Source of the DNA: L227-5C sp038209275
GTDB lineage: Bacteria; Chloroflexota; Chloroflexia; Chloroheliales; Chloroheliaceae
DNA length: 28,816 nt
Assembly (NCBI GenBank): GCA_038209275.1
Contig: JBBQXW010000056.1
Coordinates: 1-28,816 of the forward strand
Direction: 5' to 3'
The notes beneath the pieces are model-generated. The model had not been told where the DNA came from. It made no database searches and saw only the letters and a list, made by a program, of their open reading frames with translations. This document shows, piece by piece, positions 20,538 to 27,949 of the stretch. The position numbers were made by a program, and so were the translations under genes. The stretch's first letter is position 1; every line of letters starts with the position of its first letter.

Positions 20538-23189
20538 TTACCTATCGCGTTCGCTGCTCGTCAGCGCAGCCTGGGCTGCGGCGAGGCGAGCGATAGGGAC
20601 GCGGAAGGGGGAGCAGGAGACGTAGTTCAGGTTTATCATGTGGCAGAACTCGACGCTGGAAGGTTCGCCGCCGTGTTCGCCGCAGATACCAACCTTCAGG
20701 TCGGGGCGAGTGGCGCGACCACGCTCGGTGGCAAGCTTCATTAGCTGACCCACCCCTTCGCGGTCTAATACCTGGAACGGGTCATCCTTGAGAATTTTCT
20801 GCTCGACGTACATCGGCAAGAATTTCCCGGCATCGTCGCGGCTGAGGCCAAAAGTGGTCTGGGTCAGGTCGTTTGTACCAAAGCTGAAGAACTCGGCAGC
20901 CTCGGCAATTTTGTCGGCGACCAGGGCGGCGCGGGGCAACTCAATCATCGTACCGATTTTGTAGTTGACTCCGGCTTCCTTTACGCCTTCCTCTTTGGCG
21001 ACCCGCTCAACGATGTCGCGCTGGCGGCTTAGTTCGTTCAGGTCGCTGACCAGCGGAATCATAATCTCCGGCTCAACCTTCACACCCTGCGCGACACATT
21101 CTTTGGCCGCCTGGAAGATAGCGCGGGCCTGCATCTCGGTGATTTCAGGATACTGAATACCCAACCGACAGCCTCGGAAGCCCAGCATTGGATTGGCTTC
21201 CTTCAGACCTTCTACCCGGCTTTTGAGCTTCTCGAACGGCACACCCAAATCTTTGGCAAGCTCGGCAATCTGCTCGTCCTCGTGCGGCAAGAACTCGTGC
21301 AGAGGCGGGTCGAGGGTGCGAATTGTGACGGGGAAGCCGTCCATCGCCTTGAAGATACCGATGAAATCTTCCTTCTGGAAAGGCAGAATTTTCGCCAGCG
21401 CCAGCTTGCGGTCTTCCAGTGTATCCGCCACAATCATCTCGCGGACGGCGGTGATACGTTCGCCTTCAAAGAACATATGCTCGGTGCGGCACAGCCCGAT
21501 GCCTTCCGCGCCAAAATTGCGGGCTTCGGTAGCATCGTGAGGCGTATCGGCGTTGGCGCGTATGCCCAGTTTGCGGTACTTGTCGGTCAGCGCCATCAGT
21601 TCGGCAAAGTCGCCGCTCAGTTCGGGCGAAATTACCTCAAGCTGACCTTTATAGACCGTTCCAGCACTGCCATTAAGGGTAATATACTCACCTTCATTTA
21701 CACGCACGTCGCCGACGCTCAGATAACCTTCCGCTTCGTTGATACGCAGCGCACCCGCACCCGCGACGCAGCATTTGCCCATACCGCGTGCAACGACGGC
21801 GGCGTGACTGGTCATACCACCAAAGGCGGTCAGAATGCCCTGGGCCGCAACCATACCGCGCAAATCTTCGGGCGAAGTTTCCTTGCGAACCAAAATAACT
21901 TTTTCGCCAGCCGTGCCTAGCCGCTCGGCTTCCTCGGCGGTGAAGACCACTTTGCCAATCGCCGCGCCGGGACTGGCGGGTAGGCCAGTGGTGATGGGCC
22001 GGACGTAGGTGTCTTTGGTATTGTCGGTCTGGCGCGGGTCAATCATCGGGTGAAGCAACTGGTCAAGGTCGCCGGGCGGCACGCGCTGAAGAGCGGTTTT
22101 CTCGTCAATCAAGCCTTCGTGCAACATCTCCATCGCAATATTGACCGCCGCCGGGCCAGTGCGCTTGCCGGAGCGGGTCTGGAGCATGAAAAGGCGACCC
22201 TTCTCGATGGTAAACTCCATATCCTGTACATCTTTGTAATGCTGCTCCAAACGGTGTGCGATTTCGTTGAACTGGTTGTAGACGTTCGGGAAACTTGCAT
22301 CGTATTCCATTTCGGCAATCGGTTTGGGCGTGCGGATACCCGCCACCACATCTTCGCCCTGAGCATTGGGCAAATATTCGCCATAAAGTTTGTTCTCGCC
22401 CGTCGAAGGATTGCGGGTAAAGGCCACGCCCGTACCGCTATCTTCGCCCATATTGCCAAAGACCATGCTCTGAATATTGACGGCAGTACCAAGCGCATCG
22501 CTGATTTTGTGCATCTGGCGGTAATAAACCGCCCGGTCGTTGTTCCAGGAGGCGAAAACCGCTTCGAGAGCGCCGCGCAATTGGTCGAGTGGGGTTTCGG
22601 GGAAGGGGTTGCCAGTTTCTTGCTTGACGAGTGCTTTGAAAGCAGGAACGATTTCTTTCAAGGTTTCGGTGGTCAGGTCGGTATCGGCGTGCGCCCCGGT
22701 TTTGTGCTTGAATTCATCAAAAACTTCATCGAATTTATCCTTTTTGATGTTCAGCACCACGTTGCCGTACATCTGGATAAAGCGGCGGTAGGCATCGTAG
22801 GCAAAGCGTTCGTTGCCACTAAGGGCAATCACGCCTTGCACCGTCTCATCGTTCAAACCCAAATTCAAAACAGTGTCCATCATGCCGGGCATCGAAAATT
22901 TCGCGCCGCTCCGCACCGAGACAAGCAAAGGATTCTGCTTATCGCCAAACTTCTTGTCAATGTCTTTCTCAACATCCTTGAGGGCTTCCATCGCCTGTTC
23001 CCACATGCCATCGGGGAATTTCTTGCCGTAATCGTAGTAAGCGTTACAGGCTTCGGTTGTAATAGTGAAGCCGGGAGGGACGGGCATTCCGGCACGAGTC
23101 ATCTCGGCTAACCCCGCGCCCTTGCCGCCCAGTGTATCGCGCATACTGGCGTTACCTTCTCGAAAAAGGTAGACCCATTTATGAGCCAT
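20538..23189 (-). CDS. ppdK: Pyruvate, phosphate dikinase
   Basis: 883 residues, normal length. PPDK interconverts ATP + phosphate + pyruvate and AMP + PPi + phosphoenolpyruvate. The N-terminal ATP-grasp domain begins with LGGKGAGLAEMTRAGMPVPP and has SVRSGAKFSMPGMMDT and EDSGTGVAFTRNPSTGE. The swivelling phosphohistidine domain has GGMTSHAAVVARGMGK with catalytic His462 and Thr460, the residue phosphorylated by regulatory proteins in plants and some bacteria. The C-terminal PEP/pyruvate TIM barrel has GFRGCRLGIQYPEI and the acid/base Cys836 in GICGEHGG. No key residue is missing. AAGGAGGAATTAGAA precedes the ATG, an excellent ribosome site. The gene is single, with its own promoter and terminator. 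It serves glycolysis/gluconeogenesis in the cytoplasm. Confidence 0.98.
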   Translation of the reverse strand: MAHKWVYLFREGNASMRDTLGGKGAGLAEMTRAGMPVPPGFTITTEACNAYYDYGKKFPDGMWEQAMEALKDVEKDIDKKFGDKQNPLLVSVRSGAKFSMPGMMDTVLNLGLNDETVQGVIALSGNERFAYDAYRRFIQMYGNVVLNIKKDKFDEVFDEFKHKTGAHADTDLTTETLKEIVPAFKALVKQETGNPFPETPLDQLRGALEAVFASWNNDRAVYYRQMHKISDALGTAVNIQSMVFGNMGEDSGTGVAFTRNPSTGENKLYGEYLPNAQGEDVVAGIRTPKPIAEMEYDASFPNVYNQFNEIAHRLEQHYKDVQDMEFTIEKGRLFMLQTRSGKRTGPAAVNIAMEMLHEGLIDEKTALQRVPPGDLDQLLHPMIDPRQTDNTKDTYVRPITTGLPASPGAAIGKVVFTAEEAERLGTAGEKVILVRKETSPEDLRGMVAAQGILTAFGGMTSHAAVVARGMGKCCVAGAGALRINEAEGYLSVGDVRVNEGEYITLNGSAGTVYKGQLEVISPELSGDFAELMALTDKYRKLGIRANADTPHDATEARNFGAEGIGLCRTEHMFFEGERITAVREMIVADTLEDRKLALAKILPFQKEDFIGIFKAMDGFPVTIRTLDPPLHEFLPHEDEQIAELAKDLGVPFEKLKSRVEGLKEANPMLGFRGCRLGIQYPEITEMQARAIFQAAKECVAQGVKVEPEIMIPLVSDLNELSRQRDIVERVAKEEGVKEAGVNYKIGTMIELPRAALVADKIAEAAEFFSFGTNDLTQTTFGLSRDDAGKFLPMYVEQKILKDDPFQVLDREGVGQLMKLATERGRATRPDLKVGICGEHGGEPSSVEFCHMINLNYVSCSPFRVPIARLAAAQAALTSSERDR

Positions 23190-23295
23190 TTCTAATTCCT
23201 CCTTAATTAAGGTACTTGCTGCCTCTCCTGATTGTTTGCTGATTTTACTGAATACTGCGCTGTACTGGCAATATTAATTGGTAATTCGGTAATTT

Positions 23296-23304
23296 AGTAT
23301 AGCA
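23296..23304 (-). promoter_or_regulatory. Extended -10 promoter of ppdK
   Basis: Minus strand TGCTATACT: TATACT (5/6) with the TG-N extension of extended -10 promoters. No good -35 at 16-18 bases. The leader would be about 100 bases. Confidence 0.45.
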
Positions 23305-23320
23305 CATTTGGAAGGGCAGG

Positions 23321-23370
23321 AACACAGATGAACACAGATTAGTACCACCCATCGGGCGTGAACGCAGATG
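23321..23370. repeat. ACACAGATGA dispersed repeat fragments
   Basis: AACACAGATGAACACAGATT at 23321-23340 and AACGCAGATGG at about 23361-23371. It is the inverse of the CATCTGTG repeat at 17472-17513. It lies just upstream of the predicted ppdK -10, so it may supply part of the promoter. Confidence 0.65.
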
Positions 23371-23479
23371 GCTACAATAGAATTTATATAATGGTAGGTA
23401 CACCGCCTTTAATCATGCCCTGGCTTCGGTTGATCTATTGCGTAGTATTTCATCATAGATTACAATTGCTTCGGTGAAA

Positions 23480-23485
23480 TATAAT
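23480..23485 (+). promoter_or_regulatory. -10 element of the small membrane-protein gene
   Basis: Perfect TATAAT. The -35 region at the right distance (AGATTA) is weak. Transcription would begin about 18 bases before the ATG. Confidence 0.4.
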
Positions 23486-23510
23486 TGGAGAATTCTAAAG
23501 AGAGGTAACA

Positions 23511-23834
23511 ATGTCAAAAGTAAATAAAGACCGCCTGTTGGAAAGAATTAAAACCTTCTTCGGGAAAGTGCCTTTATTAGTTTGGGTAATTTTATGTTTG
23601 GCAGTAGCCGTTTTTTACGTGATTATCTGGCCCCAAAACGACAACCCTGGCGATGAGATGAGTTTACGTTATATTATTTTACGCTGGTTTCATCCTTTGG
23701 CTTGGGTATTATTAGCACTTTCTCTTCTGGTCAGGTCTACCAAAATTACTCAAAGCCAAAAGATTGCCAACTTCATAGCATTTCTAGCTCTGCCGACTTA
23801 TGCTGCTTTCTTTATCGCCCTCTTAATTCACTAA
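23511..23834 (+). CDS. Small three-helix membrane protein
   Basis: 107 residues; ATG with AGAGAGG 5 bases upstream and a perfect -10 (23480-23485), so it is a real gene. The N-terminus is basic (MSKVNKDRLLERIKTFFGK). Hydrophobic segments are at about 20-39 (VPLLVWVILCLAVAVFYVII), 55-72 (RWFHPLAWVLLALSLLV) and 85-106 (IANFIAFLALPTYAAFFIALLI), with a short acidic loop (WPQNDNPGDEM) after the first. No family is recognised. It stands alone between ppdK (divergent) and fabF (same strand, 152 bp away). Confidence 0.75.
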   Translation: MSKVNKDRLLERIKTFFGKVPLLVWVILCLAVAVFYVIIWPQNDNPGDEMSLRYIILRWFHPLAWVLLALSLLVRSTKITQSQKIANFIAFLALPTYAAFFIALLIH

Positions 23835-23894
23835 TCATTGCAGTAAAATACCAATTATTCGTAGCTAATAGCTAAGGCTTATGCGGGTCATTTC

Positions 23895-23923
23895 TTGCAC
23901 GCCTGACCTATGTGTGTTAAACT
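23895..23923 (+). promoter_or_regulatory. Weak candidate promoter for the fabF operon
   Basis: TTGCAC (23895-23900), 17-base spacer, TAAACT (23918-23923). The hexamers match only 3/6 and 4/6, but spacing and position (about 60 bases before the ATG) fit. Confidence 0.3.
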
Positions 23924-23986
23924 TTGAGTTAAATAAAGTTAATTCTTCAAACTTTTCTAAAGACAGGAATGGGTACATTTTAAGCG

Positions 23987-25492
23987 ATGAGCCAGGAAAG
24001 ATTTAATAATTTAAGTAAAGCTGAACTGACCGATATTAAAAATAAACTGGCCCGATTGGGCCTACAAATTGTTGCTGACGAAAATCAGCGCCGCGAAATA
24101 CCAGGCGAAGCTACTATGGAAAGCAGCCTGGAAAGTAAAATTGATGAATTACTCGCCGATATTATCAGCAAGGTAGATGCAAGTGCGCGGACACGAGTAG
24201 ACCCCATGTATAGCGGCACCGAACAGCCCGAACGCCGCCGGGTAGTCGTGACCGGGTTGGGTACAATTAACTCGATGGCCCTGAATATACCAGATTACTG
24301 GCAGGCGCTAAAAAAGGGGCAAAGCGGTATCAGCCGGATAACTTTGTGCGACCCTTCCAATTATCCAACCCAGGTAGCGGGCGAAATTAAGGAATGGCAA
24401 CCCAAGAATTATATGGATGCGAAGGAAGCCCGCCGCATGTCTCGCGTCAGCCAGTTTGCGGTGGCTGCCGCCAAGCAAGCGGTGGAGGATGCCGGGTTGG
24501 TGGTCGAAGGCGAATTGGCCGAAGATTACGGCGTGCTACTCGGCACTGGCAATTGTGCCTTCCCCGAAACCGAACAGGCCGCCCGAACCATGCTGGAAAA
24601 AGGCGGGATGCGGCTTAGTCCGTTCTTCCTTCCAACCATTCTACCCAATATGTGTACGGCGCAGGTGGCGCTGGCGCTCGGCTTCAAAGGCTATAATGCT
24701 ACCATTATTACGGCCTGTGCTTCCAGCACTCAGTCGGTGGGGGAAGCCGCCGAAATTATTCGCCGTGGCGATGCCGATGTAATGGTTACAGGCGGTACTG
24801 AAGCGCCCATTAGTGAACTCGGATTGGCGGGTTTCTGCGTAATGCGGGCGATGAGTACCGGCTATAACGAGCGGCCCACTACCGCCAGCCGTCCTTTTGA
24901 TAAAAACCGGGATGGTTTTGTACCGTCAGAAGGAGCGGGCATACTGGTACTGGAAAGTCTGGAACACGCCCTGGCCCGCAAAGCCCGTATTTATGCCGAA
25001 GTAATCGGCTATGCCGCTACCTGCGATGCTTATCATCTGGTTGCACCCGAACCAAGTGGTCTAGGAGCAGTTCGCTCGATGCGCCGGGCCTTGCACAACG
25101 CCAAAATTAACCCGCGTGATATTGATTATATCAACGCCCACGGCACCAGCACTGAATTGAACGACAAGATGGAAACCATCGCCATCAAAAAGGTCTTTGG
25201 TGATTACGCCTATCAAGTGCCGATTAGCAGCACTAAATCTATGATTGGACATATGCTGGGCGCGGGTGGCGGAGTCGAAGCCATCGCTACTATTTTGATG
25301 ATGGAAAACCAGATGGTGCATCCGACCATTAATTATGAAACGCCGGACGACGATTGCGACCTGGATTATGTCCCAAACCGGGCGCGGCCCTGCAAAATCG
25401 AAATAGCCATGAGCAACTCGTTCGGTTTTGGCGGGCAAAACGCCAGTTTAATTTTCAAGCGATACAAACCCGAACTTGATACCCAGTTATAG
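23987..25492 (+). CDS. fabF: Beta-ketoacyl-ACP synthase II-type enzyme with N-terminal extension
   Basis: 501 residues, against about 410 for FabF. The thiolase-fold ketosynthase starts at about residue 83 (RRRVVVTGLGTINSMALN). The catalytic triad is complete: Cys244 (TACASST), His385 (NAHGTST) and His422 (MIGHMLGAGG), with Lys417 of KSMIGH. FabF condenses malonyl-ACP with acyl-ACP in fatty acid elongation. Residues 1-82 are extra and unlike the family: polar, helical, probably coiled-coil (ELTDIKNKLARLGLQIV; SLESKIDELLADIISKV). The TAA just upstream in frame rules out a longer gene. The ribosome site for ATG 23987 is poor, and internal ATGs (codons 44 and 74) have none either, so the extension may or may not be translated. 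The gene heads a plus-strand set running to holB. No other fatty-acid genes are nearby. Confidence 0.88.
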   Translation: MSQERFNNLSKAELTDIKNKLARLGLQIVADENQRREIPGEATMESSLESKIDELLADIISKVDASARTRVDPMYSGTEQPERRRVVVTGLGTINSMALNIPDYWQALKKGQSGISRITLCDPSNYPTQVAGEIKEWQPKNYMDAKEARRMSRVSQFAVAAAKQAVEDAGLVVEGELAEDYGVLLGTGNCAFPETEQAARTMLEKGGMRLSPFFLPTILPNMCTAQVALALGFKGYNATIITACASSTQSVGEAAEIIRRGDADVMVTGGTEAPISELGLAGFCVMRAMSTGYNERPTTASRPFDKNRDGFVPSEGAGILVLESLEHALARKARIYAEVIGYAATCDAYHLVAPEPSGLGAVRSMRRALHNAKINPRDIDYINAHGTSTELNDKMETIAIKKVFGDYAYQVPISSTKSMIGHMLGAGGGVEAIATILMMENQMVHPTINYETPDDDCDLDYVPNRARPCKIEIAMSNSFGFGGQNASLIFKRYKPELDTQL

Positions 25493-25518
25493 ACCAGGGA
25501 ATCGAGTGTTAAAGTAAA

Positions 25519-25551
25519 ATCAGCCGGAGCAAAGTAATTTGCGCTCTGGCT
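25519..25551 (+). terminator. Weak hairpin after fabF
   Basis: CAGCCGGAGCAAA (25519-25531) can pair imperfectly with TTTGCGCTCTGGCTG (25537-25551). A T-run (TATATTTTTTACT) comes 15 bases later. It may be an attenuator rather than a full stop, since same-strand genes follow. Confidence 0.4.
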
Positions 25552-25612
25552 GAGTAAATAGCGGCTATATTTTTTACTATTTAGTTTCAGAGTTTAATGA
25601 AGAGGTTCAACC

Positions 25613-26032
25613 ATGCCCAGTGGAGAATTCTGGACTATGAACGTCTGGCAGATGCGAGCCGGGCAACGTGGCAACATATTGGAAGAATTGACCAAGTATG
25701 GCATTATTCCCCAGTATGGCAAAATACCAGGAGTGCTTTCGGTCAAACTTATGCGGATTGCCGAAGGCGATGGCGCGGGAGTAGACATTGAGCAATACAT
25801 TGCAATTACGGTCTATGAAAGCCGCGAAGCTTACAATCGCTGGTACACCAGCGAGTCACGCGAACGTCTGGAAATAGACCAGCGTTTGCATGGCACAATG
25901 GACAACTGGCTCAAAGCCGCTACACAGGTGCGAGTACATCGCACTGTTGTAATGGTTGACGAAGAATTCAACCGGGAAGCGTCGGAAGCACCGAAACCCC
26001 CGCCTCGTCCGGGGGGCAACCCGGTATTTTAG
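25613..26032 (+). CDS. Dimeric alpha-beta barrel (ABM-like) small protein
   Basis: 139 residues; ATG with AGAGG about 8 bases upstream. The first 115 residues look like a ferredoxin-like alpha-beta fold of the antibiotic-biosynthesis-monooxygenase / stress-responsive barrel type: strand EFWTMNVWQM, helix GQRGNILEELTKYGI, strand VLSVKLMRIAEG, strand QYIAITVYES, helix REAYNRWYTSESRERLEI. The tail is Pro-rich (APKPPPRPGGNPVF), likely disordered. I see no cofactor motif, so enzymatic activity cannot be claimed. It lies 22 bases before the NERD-like gene, in an apparent operon with fabF, NERD-like, Uma2 and holB genes. Confidence 0.6.
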   Translation: MPSGEFWTMNVWQMRAGQRGNILEELTKYGIIPQYGKIPGVLSVKLMRIAEGDGAGVDIEQYIAITVYESREAYNRWYTSESRERLEIDQRLHGTMDNWLKAATQVRVHRTVVMVDEEFNREASEAPKPPPRPGGNPVF

Positions 26033-26054
26033 CGCTAGAGCAGGAGAAGCACTT

Positions 26055-27113
26055 GTGTTAGTAGTTACCAATGAAGCGATACTTGAAAAACGGGTCAAAC
26101 GAAACCGTCTTTTCTTTTGGGCGGGCGTAGTGTGTTTGCTTGGCTCGATGACTTCGTTACTTTTGGGCGCGGGCGAACCGGCCCTGGTCTTTGTGCTGGG
26201 CTATCCTTTGCTGATTGTTGGGGTAATGCTCACCAAACACGGCGCGTATAACAACCGACGGCACGGCGTGGGCGGCTACCAGGTCAGTAGCGAAGAAGTC
26301 CAGATTGAGAACGAACTCAAGGGGGTGCCGCCGCGTTTTCACCTCTACAACTGGGTAGTAATCAACGAGCAGCTTTACGAACATATTTTGGTAACTCCTA
26401 ACGGCATTTTGCTTTTGATGGTCAAGGGGCAACTTGGTCGTCTCAAAGCCAGCCACGACCAGTTCAAGCTAAAGCAAGGTACGATTGGCTGGATTGGGTC
26501 GCTGGGCGAACCCCGGCTGGGCAGCCCCAGCAAGGATTTGGCAACCCAGGCTAAAGCTTTGCGAGACTGGTACGAGCAGCAGGGCTACGAATTACCCACC
26601 GACGGTATTATAGTTTTCAGTAATCCCCGCACCGAAATCACCAGTGCCGAAGAAATGAGCTTCCCGGTTTGTCATATGCACGACTTAAAGCTGGCGGTAC
26701 GCGGCTGGGATACCGAACTCACTATGACGGTGCAGGAGCAGCAGGAAGTAGAAAAGCTGATTATCAAGGCGCTACCAGCCGCCCAATCTGAAAAGATTGA
26801 GCAACTGGCCCAGATGCCGGAATACAAACGCAAAGCCTTGATGGAAGCCGAAAAACCCGAAAAAGCCGATAAAAAAGACAAGGGTAAAGATAAAGATTTG
26901 CTGACAACCGCCAGAGACCGGGCCAGAGAGCGAGCCAAAGCTTCTAAAGCCGCCGCTCCGATTACCCCCGGCGCGCCTAATCAGCGCGTTGGTCTTAATG
27001 GAAAACCCTTGCCGCCCAAAGTAGAAAAGCCGCGCAAGGTACGCCGTGATATTGACCCTTTGCCTAAAATCAATCCGGGCGCTTTCGGCGAAGTAGATAA
27101 TCGCAAAAAGTAA
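26055..27113 (+). CDS. NERD-like domain membrane protein
   Basis: 352 residues from GTG 26055. This start is chosen because AGGAG lies 8 bases upstream and a start at 25956 would overlap the previous gene by 77 bases. Two hydrophobic segments follow a basic stretch (KRVKRNR): FFWAGVVCLLGSMTSLLLGA and ALVFVLGYPLLIVGVML. Then comes a region resembling NERD, a PD-(D/E)XK-like nuclease-related fold: RFHLYNWVVINEQLYEHILV, TPNGILLLMVKGQLGRL (about 110-150), continuing to about 240 with GIIVFSNPRTEI. The catalytic acid residues are not clearly conserved, so it may be a degraded or non-nuclease version. The C-terminal third is low-complexity and basic (KADKKDKGKDKD; RARERAKASKAAA), suggesting nucleic-acid or membrane contact. 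The topology places the NERD part in the cytoplasm. Confidence 0.65.
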   Translation: MLVVTNEAILEKRVKRNRLFFWAGVVCLLGSMTSLLLGAGEPALVFVLGYPLLIVGVMLTKHGAYNNRRHGVGGYQVSSEEVQIENELKGVPPRFHLYNWVVINEQLYEHILVTPNGILLLMVKGQLGRLKASHDQFKLKQGTIGWIGSLGEPRLGSPSKDLATQAKALRDWYEQQGYELPTDGIIVFSNPRTEITSAEEMSFPVCHMHDLKLAVRGWDTELTMTVQEQQEVEKLIIKALPAAQSEKIEQLAQMPEYKRKALMEAEKPEKADKKDKGKDKDLLTTARDRARERAKASKAAAPITPGAPNQRVGLNGKPLPPKVEKPRKVRRDIDPLPKINPGAFGEVDNRKK

Positions 27114-27143
27114 ACCAACCAGTTAGGTCAAACGGGTGCAACT

Positions 27144-27935
27144 ATGTCAACCGAAACGGAAATTCAGGATATAAGCGAATTAGAAGATGAAGAAGCTTCA
27201 AATTACTATTTCTACTACGATTCTCATCCAACCGCCGAGGATTTGATGAGTGAAACCACTAACCATGACCGCAATAGCGAATACGTGCGCGATGTAATCA
27301 GGTTGGACTATCCTGAGACTAAGCATTTTCCGGCTCGTAATCTGAATATTTACCAGACGGCAGACCCGATGGAATACCCGGTTGCGCCGGATGTTTGCCT
27401 GATAAAAAACGTACCCTGGCGCAGCACGCGCAGCTGGTATATCAAGGACGCTCCCGGCAGCGAAAACAATCCGCCCCCAAGTATAGTTTTTGAGATGGCT
27501 TCGGACGAAACCTGGAAGAAAGATTTAAACGAGAAACCACGCAAATATCTCCAGTTCGGGGTTAACGAATATTTTGCCTACGACCCGCGTGACATGAGCG
27601 AACGGCGACGAATTAAACGTCCCCGCTTGCATGGCTGGCGGCGGGTCGTCGAAGCTGGCAAGAAAGCTCGAATGGAGCCTATTCCCGATGATGAGCGGGG
27701 CTGGAAATGGAGCGAGGAATTACAAAGCTGGCTTCAGCCCGATGGGTCGCTACTGCGTCTGCGTACTCCCGATGGTCAGTTACGCCTGACCGTAGAAGAA
27801 CACGAGCGGGCCGAAAGGCAACGCGCCGAACTTGGAAGATACCGCGCTGAAGCCGAAAGAGACCAGTTAGCCGAGCTAAACGAAAAAATGCTGCGAAAGC
27901 TGCGCGAACTCAATATTGACCTCGATAACCTTTGA
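27144..27935 (+). CDS. Uma2-family (DUF820) putative restriction endonuclease-like protein
   Basis: 263 residues. The Uma2 core lies at about 30-165: SHPTAEDLM near the start, APDVCLIKNV with an acidic PD residue, SIVFEMASDETW with the E of the E-x-K pair, then KDLNEKPRKYLQFGVNEYFAYDP. This is the PD-(D/E)XK layout of a family found mainly in cyanobacteria and Chloroflexota. The tail (about 225-263) is a predicted coiled coil rich in E, R and L (ERAERQRAELGRYRAEAERD), as is usual in the family. The catalytic residues appear kept, but no nuclease activity is proven for most members. The ribosome site is weak (GGG, 7 bases before ATG). It follows the NERD-like gene by 30 bp and precedes holB by 14 bp. 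Confidence 0.85.
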   Translation: MSTETEIQDISELEDEEASNYYFYYDSHPTAEDLMSETTNHDRNSEYVRDVIRLDYPETKHFPARNLNIYQTADPMEYPVAPDVCLIKNVPWRSTRSWYIKDAPGSENNPPPSIVFEMASDETWKKDLNEKPRKYLQFGVNEYFAYDPRDMSERRRIKRPRLHGWRRVVEAGKKARMEPIPDDERGWKWSEELQSWLQPDGSLLRLRTPDGQLRLTVEEHERAERQRAELGRYRAEAERDQLAELNEKMLRKLRELNIDLDNL

Positions 27936-27949
27936 TAAATTAACTAATT

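Larger units (their letters stand above)
23190..23510. other. Divergent intergenic region of ppdK and a small membrane-protein gene
   Basis: 321 bp. It holds the ppdK promoter (23296-23304, minus), fragments of the dispersed ACACAGATGA repeat (23321-23340 and about 23361-23370) and the -10 of the plus-strand gene (23480-23485). No gene is visible. Confidence 0.55.

Noticed and set aside
22050..23111. Long plus-strand open frame opposite ppdK (353 codons)
   Set aside because: It is fully antisense to an unambiguous PPDK, has no recognisable domain and reflects the codon bias of the real gene.
25956..26054. Upstream extension of the NERD-like gene (33 codons)
   Set aside because: It would overlap the ABM-like gene by 77 bases, while the GTG at 26055 has a good AGGAG ribosome site.
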